Positions 53,384 through 63,800 are shown, numbered from the stretch's first letter. The stretch: 64,000 nucleotides of DNA from Bovifimicola ammoniilytica (GCF_025567085.1 NZ_JAOQJN010000008.1:62001-126000); one strand, 5' to 3'. Program-made: numbers and translations. The notes: generated from the sequence alone by a model not told the origin.

Positions 53384-55666
53384 TTATTCTACGTTGATTC
53401 CATCTGTTTCGTAGATGAATTTTACACTTGTGCTTTTGCCTTCTACTGCATCTGAGTAAATATTGTAATCTTTAGCAAGATTTACAGTAGCTTTGATTCT
53501 TTCTGTAATTGTTGTCAAATCTCCGTTTACGAAGTCTGATACTTTACTGATTGCTTCGTCATTGAACTGTTTCATACCTGAGCTTAATGTCTCTGCTCCT
53601 GTCTGTAATTCACCTATTCCTGATGCTAACTGGTCTGTTCCTGATAAAAGTGTATTAACATCTTTAGCTGTTGGTTTTGTTCCCTCATATAACTGGTTTA
53701 CTGAAGTTGAAAGTAAGTTTGCACCATCATATAATGTTGATACACCAGGCTGTAACTGATTCTTAACTGCTCCATATAACTGGTTTACACCACTTGCTAA
53801 AGCTGCTGAACCATCTTTAACCTGTACTGAACCTGCCTGTAATTTACCAATTCCTGCTACTAACTGTGACATTGAACTATTTAACTGGGCTGTTCCCTGT
53901 ACTAATGTGTTGCCTTGTGTCTTAAACTCACTAAGTCCATTCTGTAATGTTGATAAACCATTTGATACACCGCTTGCACCATCTGATACAGATTTTGCGC
54001 CCTGTGTAAGTTTAGTCAACTGTGTATTCATTGATTCCGGATTCATGCTCTGAAGCATTGTCTTAAGTGCTGTATTAGCACCTGTTAGCTGCTGAATCTG
54101 TGCATTATACACAGCTATTTCCTGTGCTGTCAGATCTGCTCCTGTCTGTGGATTCTTACCACCACGTATTACTGCGTTTAACTGTGCAATACTCTTTTCA
54201 TTATTAGAAATGCTGGTATTAATTGTCTGAATCATTGTAGTTAACTGTGATACTAATTCGTTAACACCATCTGATACCTGTTTTGAGCCATCTGCTACTG
54301 CCTGTGAACCGTTTTTAAGTCCATAGTTTACATTTCCATTTGCATCCTTCTGGTCATCAAAACCTGCTAACATTTTATCTACATACGAGAATAATGTGTT
54401 TGAACCTGTTGCAATATTATTAACTGCACCTGTTACAGTGTTGTTATCTGTGCTTCCAACTGTACCTACGCTATTAGCAAGGTCATTTAATCCATTGCTG
54501 AGTTCTGCTGAACCCTGTGCTAACTGGTTAGCTCCTGATACTGCACCGTTATCACCTTCCATAGCTCCAACAATCTGTCCGACACCATCTGAAATCTGTT
54601 TTGTTCCGTCTACAAATGATGGAACTTTTTCATTTAATAATCCGATGTTTGAATTAACTGTATTAACATAAGTTTTAATACCTGTGCTGTATGTTCCAAA
54701 GCTATTCTTTAATGTCTTAAGTCCCTCATTTAATTTTGAAGAACCTGTCTGTAATGCATCTGTAGATTCTACTAATTTCTTAACAACATCTTTTAAATCA
54801 TCTACTGCTGTTACACTGTCTACATCTACTGCTGAGATTAAATCTGCGCTTCCCATTGTAAGTGTTAAAGCTAATGAGAAATCTTCTACATCGGCTGTTA
54901 CTTCAACTGTTTCAGGGAATTCTGTCTTGCTGTCACCTGTTATATCTGAAAGAGCAAGATTTGAATTCATTCCAGGAAAACCAAGTCCGACTACTACTAA
55001 TCTGTTACCATCTGAAATAACTTTTCCTGAATTAACTTCTACATTTCTGAATTTATTTCCATCAAGTATCATTCCTGAAATCATTGTAAATGGTACATAC
55101 ATCTCTGTCTTTTTACCATTAACAGTAATTTCCTTCTTCTGATTATTTGTATACTCAAATTTAATAGTTACTTTACCGCTTTTTCCAGCTATCTCTGATG
55201 GAGACATTTCCTTGCCGTCTAAGAGATATGTTACCTTAACATCTACAGGAAGCTGTTTATCTGTAGTTCCCTGATAATAGATATCTTCTCCGTTTGCATT
55301 CCATGTGATTGCTCCATCTTCTCCTGTTATATAATCGGCATCTGATTTTACATTTTCAATATCTTTTAAATCTGATTTATCTTCGAGTTTATCGCTGCCA
55401 TCTTTATTCTTTAACCAGTCACTTACAATTGTTTTATTTACATTTCCATTTGCATCTGTAAGTACATATACTGTTTCTTCTTTGTCTTCTCCGACTTCAT
55501 TGAATTTGACATTGCTTTCAATTGTATTCTGAATTGTCTTAGCATCTTTACTTGTATCAGCAGATGCAACCTTTTCATTTCCGCTTAATGCTGAGTAGCT
55601 GATTCCTGCAATTGCAAGTAATGCTGCCAGTGATATTGATATAGTCTTTACTAGTTTCTTCTTCAT
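53384..55666 (-). CDS. Secreted LxxG-repeat protein paired with the MMPL exporter
   Basis: The 760-residue protein has a signal peptide (KTISISLAALLAIAGISYSALS) and an N-terminal region of about 270 residues with beta character. A long repetitive helical part (about 285-700) follows, with recurring units such as LxxGxxxLxxGxxxL (for example SDGVNELVSQL, VSDGASGVSNGLSTL, LASGVNQLYGAV). These heptads are typical of YhgE/Pip-like proteins and form long coiled coils. No C-terminal membrane domain is seen, unlike YhgE. It lies 50 bp after the MMPL gene, so it probably acts as an extracytoplasmic partner. Confidence 0.75.
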   Translation of the reverse strand: MKKKLVKTISISLAALLAIAGISYSALSGNEKVASADTSKDAKTIQNTIESNVKFNEVGEDKEETVYVLTDANGNVNKTIVSDWLKNKDGSDKLEDKSDLKDIENVKSDADYITGEDGAITWNANGEDIYYQGTTDKQLPVDVKVTYLLDGKEMSPSEIAGKSGKVTIKFEYTNNQKKEITVNGKKTEMYVPFTMISGMILDGNKFRNVEVNSGKVISDGNRLVVVGLGFPGMNSNLALSDITGDSKTEFPETVEVTADVEDFSLALTLTMGSADLISAVDVDSVTAVDDLKDVVKKLVESTDALQTGSSKLNEGLKTLKNSFGTYSTGIKTYVNTVNSNIGLLNEKVPSFVDGTKQISDGVGQIVGAMEGDNGAVSGANQLAQGSAELSNGLNDLANSVGTVGSTDNNTVTGAVNNIATGSNTLFSYVDKMLAGFDDQKDANGNVNYGLKNGSQAVADGSKQVSDGVNELVSQLTTMIQTINTSISNNEKSIAQLNAVIRGGKNPQTGADLTAQEIAVYNAQIQQLTGANTALKTMLQSMNPESMNTQLTKLTQGAKSVSDGASGVSNGLSTLQNGLSEFKTQGNTLVQGTAQLNSSMSQLVAGIGKLQAGSVQVKDGSAALASGVNQLYGAVKNQLQPGVSTLYDGANLLSTSVNQLYEGTKPTAKDVNTLLSGTDQLASGIGELQTGAETLSSGMKQFNDEAISKVSDFVNGDLTTITERIKATVNLAKDYNIYSDAVEGKSTSVKFIYETDGINVE

Positions 55667-55716
55667 ATAGCATCGCTCCTTCTTAATATTGATAATATTT
55701 TTATTTGAATTATTGA

Positions 55717-57798
55717 TTAATTAGCTTTTTTTGGTTTGAAGCCCATACTTGTGTTGATTATAAGTTTATCAAATATCATGAACATTGCAGGTAATACTAA
55801 TACAACTACAAGGAAACTTATAATTGCACCTCTTGCCAACAATACACAAAGCGAACTAATCATATCTATGCTTGAATACATACCAACGCCGAATGTTGCT
55901 GCAAAGAAGCTCAGTGCACTGACAAATACTGACTGGATTGAACCATTAAGTGCTGATGTAATAGCTTCTTTCTTGCCTGCGCCATTATATCTTGCTTTCT
56001 TATATTTATTAGTCATAAGTATCGCATAATCGACTGTCGCACCTAACTGGATAGTACCAATTACGATTGAGGCAATGAACGGAAGCGTTGTTCCTGTGTA
56101 TGCCGGTATACCCATATTTATAAAGATTGCAAATTCGATTACTGCAACTAATATAACTGGTAACGAAATTGATTTAAGTACTACTGCAATGATTATAAAT
56201 ATAAGAACTATTGATACTGCACTAACTGTCTTAAAGTCCTTATCAGTTATATCAATAAGGTCTTTTGTACATGGTGCTTCACCGATAACCATTGCCTTAG
56301 TATCATATTTCTTAACTATGTTCTGTATCTCAGTTATCTGATTATTGACTTCATCTGAAGCTGTCTTATATTCAGATGCTACAAGTATTAATTTATATTT
56401 ACCATTATCAAGAATCTTCTTATACGTATCAGGTATTACTTCTTTTGGAACTGCCGGACCAACAAGATTATCAAGTCCTGCTGCCACTTTAACACCATCA
56501 ACTTCACTTATTGCATCTAACATTGCTGATGTATCTTTTGAAGACATATTACTGTCTGCAAGTATCATATGGGTTGCACCCATAGAGAAATCATCTTCAA
56601 GTTTCGAATTGGCTACAACACTCTCTAAATCTTTTGGAAGTGTTCCTGCTAAATCATAATAAACATTTGTATGTGTATATCCGTAAAGAGCTGGGATTAA
56701 AATTACTACGAATAATACAATGAAAAGACCATATTTCCTTGTAACAAAATTACCGATTTTATCCATATTAGGCATTAATGCCTTATGTTTTGTTTTCTGA
56801 ATCGCTTTATCAAATGTAAGTATCATTGCAGGAAGAATTGTTACACAGCCGATAACGCCGAATATAACACCTTTCGCCATAACAATACCTAAGTCTAAAC
56901 CTAATGTAAATGTCATAAAACACATTGCCACGAAACCTGCAACGGTTGTGATTGAACTACCAATTACAGAAACTATTGTATTTGATATTGCATGAGCCAT
57001 CGCTCTTTCTTTCTCATCAGGATACTTCTCTCTGTATTCCTGATAACTATGCCACAGGAATATTGAGTAGTCCAACGTTACTGCCAACTGTAAAACTGCC
57101 GCAAGTGCCTGTGTGATAAATGATATTTCACCAGCGATGAAGTTTGTTCCTAAGTTATATACAATTGCCATACCTATACTTAATAGGAAGAATACAGGTG
57201 CAAGGAACGAATCCATTGTAAGTGCTAATACGATAGCTGATAAACCTGCTGCTAAAACAACATACATTACAGCCTCTGTATTACATATCTTCTTGATATC
57301 AGCAATTGTTGCTGACATACCACTCTGAAAGCACTGATTCTTTGTTAACTTTCTGATTTTCTCAACACCGTCTAATGTTTCATCGGCTGATGTTGAAGTA
57401 TCAAATGTTGCTATAAGTAATGTGCTGCCTTTCTCATCATTATTAAATGCATTTCTTATCTTTTCAGGAATTACATCCATTGGAACTGATAAATCAGCTA
57501 ATGAATCGTACCATATTACATTATTAACATGGTCTACCCTTTTAATCTTTTCTTCAAGAGCCGCTACACCCTTTTTATCCATTCCTTCAACGACACATAT
57601 TGAAAATGCTCCTGTACCAAATTCATCAGTAAGTATTTCCTGACCTTTCATTGTGTCAATGTCGTCCGGAAGATATGAAAGTATATCGTAGTTAATACGG
57701 GTATTAATATAAGATATTGTAGCTGGTATCAACAGAAGAAAACTAAGAATTAAAATAGGAATTCTATACTTTACTATCTTCTTTCCAAGTTTTAACAT
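55717..57798 (-). CDS. MMPL/RND-family exporter
   Basis: The 693-residue protein has about 12 membrane helices in two repeats, each with an N-terminal helix, an extracytoplasmic domain and a five-helix bundle. The typical proton-relay contexts are LAVTLDYSIFLWHSY and IQLGATVDYAILMTNKY, one in each half. It resembles MmpL/YdfJ-type transporters of lipids or amphiphiles. GGAG is 7 nt before the ATG. Divergent tetR and symmetrical operators suggest repression relieved by an inducer. Confidence 0.9.
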   Translation of the reverse strand: MLKLGKKIVKYRIPILILSFLLLIPATISYINTRINYDILSYLPDDIDTMKGQEILTDEFGTGAFSICVVEGMDKKGVAALEEKIKRVDHVNNVIWYDSLADLSVPMDVIPEKIRNAFNNDEKGSTLLIATFDTSTSADETLDGVEKIRKLTKNQCFQSGMSATIADIKKICNTEAVMYVVLAAGLSAIVLALTMDSFLAPVFFLLSIGMAIVYNLGTNFIAGEISFITQALAAVLQLAVTLDYSIFLWHSYQEYREKYPDEKERAMAHAISNTIVSVIGSSITTVAGFVAMCFMTFTLGLDLGIVMAKGVIFGVIGCVTILPAMILTFDKAIQKTKHKALMPNMDKIGNFVTRKYGLFIVLFVVILIPALYGYTHTNVYYDLAGTLPKDLESVVANSKLEDDFSMGATHMILADSNMSSKDTSAMLDAISEVDGVKVAAGLDNLVGPAVPKEVIPDTYKKILDNGKYKLILVASEYKTASDEVNNQITEIQNIVKKYDTKAMVIGEAPCTKDLIDITDKDFKTVSAVSIVLIFIIIAVVLKSISLPVILVAVIEFAIFINMGIPAYTGTTLPFIASIVIGTIQLGATVDYAILMTNKYKKARYNGAGKKEAITSALNGSIQSVFVSALSFFAATFGVGMYSSIDMISSLCVLLARGAIISFLVVVLVLPAMFMIFDKLIINTSMGFKPKKAN

Positions 57799-57831
57799 GT
57801 TCCCACTCCTTTTTTGATTTTTATTTATTTA

Positions 57832-57889
57832 TTGACCATTGGTCATTTATTATGTTATAATGTATAACACAAAAATGACTAACGGTCAA
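57832..57889. promoter_or_regulatory. Divergent tetR/MMPL promoters with two TetR operators
   Basis: TGACCATTGGTCA (57833-57845) is a perfect palindrome, and TGACTAACGGTCA (57876-57888) a near copy. The plus-strand promoter TTGACC-N18-TATAAT (57832-57861) and the minus-strand promoter TTGACC-N17-TATACA (57861-57889) each have their -35 within one operator. The regulator would control both directions. Confidence 0.75.
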
Positions 57890-57996
57890 TACTTTATTTT
57901 AAAAATTTATTTGACTGTGTTTAGTTTTATAATTAAAATAGAACATAATTAAAAGAACTCCAAAATATTATGTTACTTTGGGAAAGGTATGATAGT

Positions 57997-58626
57997 ATGA
58001 GTAAATTAGAAACCAATAAGAAAAAGAAACGAGATTCTCTTTTAGATTCTGCATTTTCACTTTTTACATCAAAGGGAATTAATAAGACTTCCATTTCAGA
58101 TATAGCAGAGAAATCTGGTGTAGCAAAAGGAACTTTTTATTTGTATTTTAAAGACAAGTATGATTTACGAAACAGACTGATTGCTCACAAGGCGAGCCAG
58201 TTATTCCATAATGCCGATGAAGCTCTTGCCAAGTCAGGAATTACAGATCTTACCGAAGAAATTATCTTCATTGCAGATCATATAATTAATCAATTCTGTG
58301 AAGACAAGTCCCTTCTATTATTTATATCCAAAAATCTAAGTTGGGGAATATTCAAATCTTCACTTACAAATCCATCAACAGATGACGAAGTTGATTTCTA
58401 TGATATATACTCTAGAATTTTAGACAGAGCCGATTATAATCTTAAAGATCCTGAGATTATGCTTTTTATGATTATAGAACTTGCCAGTTCCACTTGCTAT
58501 AGTTCTATATTATATGAAGAACCAACATCGATTGATATATTAAAACCATATTTATATGATTCCATAAGGGGAATTATAAAGAGACATACCATTTCTAATC
58601 TCGAAGATACAGATATAAATGCATAA
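57997..58626 (+). CDS. TetR-family transcriptional regulator
   Basis: The 209-residue protein has the TetR DNA-binding domain (about 12-58: LLDSAFSLFTSKGINKTSIS, DIAEKSGVAKGTFYLYFKDK) and an all-helical ligand/dimer domain. I start at ATG 57997, which has AAAGG about 9 nt upstream. It is divergent from the MMPL exporter with shared operators, so it is the likely repressor of that efflux operon. Confidence 0.9.
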   Translation: MSKLETNKKKKRDSLLDSAFSLFTSKGINKTSISDIAEKSGVAKGTFYLYFKDKYDLRNRLIAHKASQLFHNADEALAKSGITDLTEEIIFIADHIINQFCEDKSLLLFISKNLSWGIFKSSLTNPSTDDEVDFYDIYSRILDRADYNLKDPEIMLFMIIELASSTCYSSILYEEPTSIDILKPYLYDSIRGIIKRHTISNLEDTDINA

Positions 58627-58716
58627 AATAAATTAGTTCTTTATTTATAAATACAGACACTGTTTGGATTATATATCTCTCTTAATCTAACAAATATACT
58701 AATAAGCATTTCATAC

Positions 58717-58768
58717 AAAAACCCACTATTGAATAAATACTTTTCAAATTACTCAATAGTGGGTTTTT
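58717..58768. terminator. Bidirectional terminator between tetR and the chemoreceptor gene
   Basis: AAAAACCCACTATTGA (58717-58732) pairs with TCAATAGTGGGTTTTT (58753-58768) over 16 bp, with A/T tracts on both sides for the converging genes. The 58769-58865 remainder is AT-rich. Confidence 0.85.
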
Positions 58769-58865
58769 ATTACTTAATTACTACTTAATTATTATTTTTG
58801 TTTGATTGATTAAATTATTTCATTTAATCAGCCATTATTTCAAACTTTATAATTATCATATTATG

Positions 58866-60290
58866 CTAAAATACGCTTATTTCTTTTGATGTAAGTTCCT
58901 CTGTAACAGATAATAATTTTTCGAATTCGTTAACAAGTTCTTCTGATATAGTTTCTGCCTCTAAATATTCTTCTTTTGCTTTATTCAACTCACCTGAATT
59001 TAATGCTTCGATAACCTTGCTTCCATATTTATGTAACTGTGTATGTTTAGATTCTATATCATTCCATCTCTCTATAATCTGTGGATTCTTAGGTTTTACT
59101 GAATAATAGAAATGTCCAAAACCGCACTTCTTCTCATTAGTCTGTAGTGGAACTGTCTCCTGCTTATCTATCATAGACTTTAATGCACCAATCCAGTTCT
59201 TATGTGCATCAATTGCTGCCTTAATTGATTCTTCGAAATTCTTATTATCAAGTTTATAGAATTCATCCTGAGTAAGTACCCCGATATCATCTCTTACTTC
59301 ATCTAATATATCTTCTACTTCAAATATCGGTTTAATTACATCCGATAATCCATCGCTAACATCTGCTAATACTCTTGATTCGCTTGATAATATATCAATC
59401 TGTTCATCAAGATTAGTCATCTGTGCCTCAACCTCATTTATCGAACTACTGATTTCCTGACTTGTTGCGGCAATTGTTGTTATTGATTCATTAATGTTAT
59501 TCAGGTTATTCTTATTAGATGTATTAATATCTAATACTGATTTAAGGCTTGTATTAATGCTCTCTAATGATTCTACTGTATTTTCTACACTCTTTGAACT
59601 CTTGCCTGAAGCCTCTGCGATATTCTCAACAAATGTTCCCATATTACCTGTTAAGACTTTCGTCTGTTCTGCTAACTGTCTGATTTCTTCAGCAACTACT
59701 GCGAAACCTCTACCATTCTCACCGGCTCTTGCAGCCTCTATTGATGCATTTAATGCAAGCAAATTAGTCTGTGCAGAAATCGAATTGATACCCTCGATAA
59801 CTTCATTCATATGTTGGATAACTTCTAACAATGTAGACATATCCTGCTTCATCTGACCTGACTGTTTGATTGCAGTTCCAGATAAATCCATAATTGTTTT
59901 AAGTTCTGTTTCACTATCACCGATGCCCTTAAGTATAAGGTTGCAATTTTCCGAAACATTTGTAATTGAATTAGTTAAGTCCTCATGTGCATTTGCCACA
60001 TCTCCTGCAACTGTCGTAGTTACTTCAGATGTCTTGCTTACATTAACTGCAAGATCTGATAACTCATAACTAATCTTCTTTAAATGATCTGCCTTACTAA
60101 CCAATGCCAAATCCAATGAGCTAATCTTCATTGTAGAAGATATTACATTCTTAACTATCTTTCCAAATCTTTCTCGTCCACCTTTGAGCCTGTTATACAT
60201 ATCAGCTAATTCAGGAGCAAGTTTTGATGTATCAACTTTTTCTAAGTGTGCAACTGCACTAATCATTTTTACGTGTACTTTATTTCCCAT
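58866..60290 (-). CDS. Soluble methyl-accepting chemotaxis protein with CZB domain
   Basis: The 474-residue protein has no membrane helix. The signalling hairpin tip is present (INSISAQTNLLALNASIEAARAG, in parts, and GFAVVAEEIRQLAEQ). The C-terminal region (about 355-440) is a chemoreceptor zinc-binding (CZB) domain: AHKNWIGAL, CGFGHFYYSV and ESKHTQLHKYG provide His/Cys ligands. CZB receptors sense zinc, pH or oxidants such as hypochlorite. I start at ATG 60290 with GGAGG 6 nt upstream. It is transcribed alone. Confidence 0.88.
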   Translation of the reverse strand: MGNKVHVKMISAVAHLEKVDTSKLAPELADMYNRLKGGRERFGKIVKNVISSTMKISSLDLALVSKADHLKKISYELSDLAVNVSKTSEVTTTVAGDVANAHEDLTNSITNVSENCNLILKGIGDSETELKTIMDLSGTAIKQSGQMKQDMSTLLEVIQHMNEVIEGINSISAQTNLLALNASIEAARAGENGRGFAVVAEEIRQLAEQTKVLTGNMGTFVENIAEASGKSSKSVENTVESLESINTSLKSVLDINTSNKNNLNNINESITTIAATSQEISSSINEVEAQMTNLDEQIDILSSESRVLADVSDGLSDVIKPIFEVEDILDEVRDDIGVLTQDEFYKLDNKNFEESIKAAIDAHKNWIGALKSMIDKQETVPLQTNEKKCGFGHFYYSVKPKNPQIIERWNDIESKHTQLHKYGSKVIEALNSGELNKAKEEYLEAETISEELVNEFEKLLSVTEELTSKEISVF

Positions 60291-60359
60291 AATGTGCCTC
60301 CATCTATGCGTAATGCATTGCTTTTTATTTTTAGTAACAATTACATAAAATCTGCTAAT

Positions 60360-60388
60360 ATTATACAACATTTTGGTAATTTTAACAA
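60360..60388 (-). promoter_or_regulatory. Promoter of chemoreceptor gene
   Basis: On the minus strand TTGTTA (60383-60388) and TATAAT (60360-60365) are 17 bp apart. The rest of the 60291-60603 gap is AT-rich. I see no gene, and no clear terminator for the gene ending at 60604. Confidence 0.65.
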
Positions 60389-60603
60389 TATATCTTTTAA
60401 ATAAAAGTACTTCTTTTAAAATCTGCTCTTCCTAAATCCAGGGTATCACAACTAGAACTATATATATAAACTTTCATTAATTCTAGAGTAGTAATTTTTT
60501 TCTTTAAATTAGCAATTACTTCATTGAATTTATCGTTTCTTTACCATCTATTTTAAAATACAAATTTGAGTAAGTTAATAGTTATAGCCGGATTATTTAT
60601 TCA

Positions 60604-61686
60604 TTATCTAATAGAAAAACTATTATTTATAGTTAATATACTATACATAAAAAGAACATCCTGGTCATTGAATTTTATATAATTATTCAGAATCTTTGAA
60701 GAAACATATCTAGTATCAATAACAGTAATCTTCTTATATCCCTCTATTAATAAAGGAATTAAACTACTACCATAAGAATCACGAAAAACAATTAATTCCC
60801 TATTACTATTTGAAGCAGGATTAACAATATCTATAATAGAAGATGCTCCCGATAAGTATATATCATATTTATCTAATGATTTTATTTTATCATAATCATA
60901 TATTTGTGTATATTTTTTAGTTTCATAATTATACACACTACTATTATCAATAGATGGATTAGATACAGTTTTTATAGTATCAATATCTTTAGTTACTGAT
61001 AGTCTACCAGCGTAACTACCTTTGAAAGTAGTAATAGTATTTACAACATTGTTGTTAGTTAAAGAAAAGTTCATTTGATTAGCAATAGTATTTGCAACAT
61101 TAAATAAATCTTCTTCTTTCCAATGAGTATCAGTCTTATAATAATTATCAAGAGTTAATTCATCAAATATATTTATATAATTAATATTTGATAAATTAGT
61201 TTTCATCATATTTTGTAATTTATTATAATCAAGTTTTAAATTACCATTTTTAACAAAAAAATTTTTATCAGGTATAATAGTATAATAAATATTACTATTA
61301 TTATTCAAATATGTATTTTTTATATAATTAATCTTATTAGTTAAATTATTAATAGAATTACTATTTAAAGGAAATATTTCTTCAATAATATAATCATTAT
61401 ACATATATAAATTATTATATTCACCTTTAGTAGATAATTCGATATCTATTTTAATTTTTCTAAAAGTATCTCTTTCTACAAACTGATCTGTAACATAAGA
61501 ATCTAATTTCTTAGTATAAGTACCATCAAACAAACTTTTAATAGTTAATTCTGGCATAGTGGCGAGTTTTCTTCTTTCTGCTATGGAAATATCAGTATCT
61601 TTTTTTATAACATTAATCAAAAATAATGAAATTATAGTAAAAAGAAATACTAAGGTTACAATTATATCTTTAATTTTATCATTCAT
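60604..61686 (-). CDS. DHHW-type SGNH-like protein (AlgJ/AlgX-like partner of MBOAT)
   Basis: The 360-residue protein has an N-terminal membrane anchor (about 7-27) and an extracytoplasmic domain. It carries LATMPELTIKSLFDGTYTKKLDSYVTDQF-like opening, IIPDKNFF, YYKTDTHWKEED (the D-x-H-W site) and FRDSYGSSLIPLL. This matches the DHHW family, which works with MBOAT acyltransferases in O-acetylating extracellular polysaccharide. It lies 11 bp after the MBOAT gene, with AAGGAGG before the ATG. The DNA is visibly more AT-rich, with many ATA/TTA/AAT codons. Confidence 0.8.
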   Translation of the reverse strand: MNDKIKDIIVTLVFLFTIISLFLINVIKKDTDISIAERRKLATMPELTIKSLFDGTYTKKLDSYVTDQFVERDTFRKIKIDIELSTKGEYNNLYMYNDYIIEEIFPLNSNSINNLTNKINYIKNTYLNNNSNIYYTIIPDKNFFVKNGNLKLDYNKLQNMMKTNLSNINYINIFDELTLDNYYKTDTHWKEEDLFNVANTIANQMNFSLTNNNVVNTITTFKGSYAGRLSVTKDIDTIKTVSNPSIDNSSVYNYETKKYTQIYDYDKIKSLDKYDIYLSGASSIIDIVNPASNSNRELIVFRDSYGSSLIPLLIEGYKKITVIDTRYVSSKILNNYIKFNDQDVLFMYSILTINNSFSIR

Positions 61687-61697
61687 GTATAACCTCC

Positions 61698-63095
61698 TTA
61701 AAATCTGAAATATAAAAATGGATTATACGAATTATCTATCAAATAAGAAGTAACAACAACTAATATCACAACTATTAAAATTGGTTCTAAAATATTAATT
61801 ATGTTATTTACATATTTATTTTTTCTTAATTTATCTATTAATATTTTAATAAAAGGAGTAGATCCAAATAAAGCAATAATTAGTAATGGTAAATAACTCT
61901 TTAAGTAATGAAGTGTATAATCATTAATAAAAACTTCTCCATTCATACCAAATAAACCTTTAATATTAGTCAAAGCCACTGACATATTGTCAGAATTAAA
62001 TATAACAAATAATATCATAACAATAAATAACACATATAGTCTTCTTATAAAAGAAGGTAATTTTTCCATAAATTTATTAAGAAATATTTTTTCTATTATA
62101 AGAATAATTCCGAACAATAATCCCCATATTAAAAAAGTCCAATTAGCACCATGCCATATTCCAGTTAATAACCATACTATTAAAATATTTCTTATCTGTT
62201 TATATTTACCATCTTTATTACCCCCAAGCGGAATATAAACATAATCTTTAAACCATGTACTAAGAGAAATGTGCCATCTACGCCAAAATTCAGTTATACT
62301 TTTTGATATATATGGGTAATTAAAGTTTTCAGGGAAATGAAATCCAAATATTCTTCCAAGACCAATAGCCATATCGCTATAAGCAGAAAAATCAAAATAT
62401 AACTGCAGCATATAACTTATACCAAATATCCAATAAAATATTATGGTTTTTTCATTTAGAGCAAAAGCTTTGGTACAAAGTTCTCCCAAAGCATTTGCTA
62501 TCAATACTTTTTTAGCAAGTCCAATAGAAAATCTTCTTATGCCATATGCAAAATTATTAAAACTATGCACTCTATCATCTAATTCTTTTTCTATTGTTTG
62601 ATATCTAACAATAGGTCCTGCGACTAACTGTGGAAATAAAGATACATAAGTAGCTAAATTTATAATGTTGTGTTGAACTTTAGCTTTTCCATTATATACA
62701 TCAATAACATAACTTATAATTTGAAATGTATAAAATGATATCCCTATTGGTAATGCAATATTTAATAATTTTATATTTGCATTAGATATTTCATTAATTG
62801 TTTGTATAATAAAATCAGTATATTTAAATATTATTAATAAAAATACATGTATAAATAAAGTTGTTATTAATATATTTTTACTTTGATTTTTATATTTATC
62901 AATTAAAATAGCTCCTATGTAAGCAATAATAATTTCTAATATCATTAAAAAAACATATTTAGGCTCTCCATAGAAATAAAATATTAAAGATGCAATTAAT
63001 AAAATAATATTTTTATATTTCTTTGGTGTTATAAAATATATAATTATTAATGCTGGTAAAAAATAATATAAAAAACTAATACTAGTAAATAACAT
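61698..63095 (-). CDS. MBOAT family O-acyltransferase
   Basis: The 465-residue protein has about 11 membrane helices and the MBOAT core: FPQLVAGPIVRY, YFDFSAYSDMAIGLGRIFGF, FWRRWHISLSTWFKDYVYIPLGGN and the catalytic-histidine segment LLTGIWHGANWTF. It is close to AlgI/PatA/DltB-type enzymes, which carry acyl groups across the membrane for O-acetylation of polysaccharide or teichoic acid. AAAGGAG is 6 nt before the ATG. It stands between the DUF4358 and DHHW genes. Confidence 0.92.
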   Translation of the reverse strand: MLFTSISFLYYFLPALIIIYFITPKKYKNIILLIASLIFYFYGEPKYVFLMILEIIIAYIGAILIDKYKNQSKNILITTLFIHVFLLIIFKYTDFIIQTINEISNANIKLLNIALPIGISFYTFQIISYVIDVYNGKAKVQHNIINLATYVSLFPQLVAGPIVRYQTIEKELDDRVHSFNNFAYGIRRFSIGLAKKVLIANALGELCTKAFALNEKTIIFYWIFGISYMLQLYFDFSAYSDMAIGLGRIFGFHFPENFNYPYISKSITEFWRRWHISLSTWFKDYVYIPLGGNKDGKYKQIRNILIVWLLTGIWHGANWTFLIWGLLFGIILIIEKIFLNKFMEKLPSFIRRLYVLFIVMILFVIFNSDNMSVALTNIKGLFGMNGEVFINDYTLHYLKSYLPLLIIALFGSTPFIKILIDKLRKNKYVNNIINILEPILIVVILVVVTSYLIDNSYNPFLYFRF

Positions 63096-63133
63096 TTTAT
63101 TCTCCTTTAAAAAGGTCCCTTAAAAGGTGATTA

Positions 63134-63709
63134 TTATTCTGCCGGCATTTCTGATGGAAGTTCTATATTTTCCTCGTTATCTGATTTTTCTAATTCTTTT
63201 CCAATATTATTATTTACATATTTCTTAAAATCATTATATACTGCTTTAGCAATATCTTTCTCAGCCATTACAGAGAATATTACATTACCACTATTAGTGA
63301 TATATAATTGTTCTGCAGAAACACAAATCCAACGTCTCATATCAATATTATCCAGCATCTCTTGTTTGATTTTTTCTACATCTGCGTTGTCTTTAACCTT
63401 AACAATAGCTACTGAATAAGCTTGTGCTGTTATCAATGGTACTGACACAACAATTGATTCAATACCCTCATTTGTTTTTAAACCAGTATAACTAGTAACT
63501 TCATCAATATTATTTATATCTACTTTCATAGTTTCAAGTTCTGGTAAAACATTTTTGTTATTTTTATTTATAGTATTAATAATGTCATTAATGTCTTTTG
63601 GTGTCTCAGCACTTCCCTTGTTACCATTACCTGCTACTAGTATGAATATTATAAATGAGATAACTGCTAATAATATCAAACCTATTATAAAAATATTTTG
63701 TTTTTTCAT
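63134..63709 (-). CDS. DUF4358 membrane-anchored protein
   Basis: The 191-residue protein has an N-terminal helix (about 8-28) and an extracytoplasmic DUF4358-like domain. That domain contains IESIVVSVPLITAQAYSVAIVKVKD and ADVEKIKQEMLDNIDMRRWICVSAEQ, with an acidic tail. DUF4358 genes occur beside MBOAT/DHHW genes in Lachnospiraceae, as here. Function unknown; probably part of the acetylation complex. AAGGAG lies before the ATG. Confidence 0.75.
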   Translation of the reverse strand: MKKQNIFIIGLILLAVISFIIFILVAGNGNKGSAETPKDINDIINTINKNNKNVLPELETMKVDINNIDEVTSYTGLKTNEGIESIVVSVPLITAQAYSVAIVKVKDNADVEKIKQEMLDNIDMRRWICVSAEQLYITNSGNVIFSVMAEKDIAKAVYNDFKKYVNNNIGKELEKSDNEENIELPSEMPAE

Positions 63710-63800
63710 TTCATTCTCCTTCCTAACTCTTAAATCATATCCTATTATTTTCGAAGTTACAAGAAAAAATTATTAGAATTTCAAAAATTTAACCATTTGA

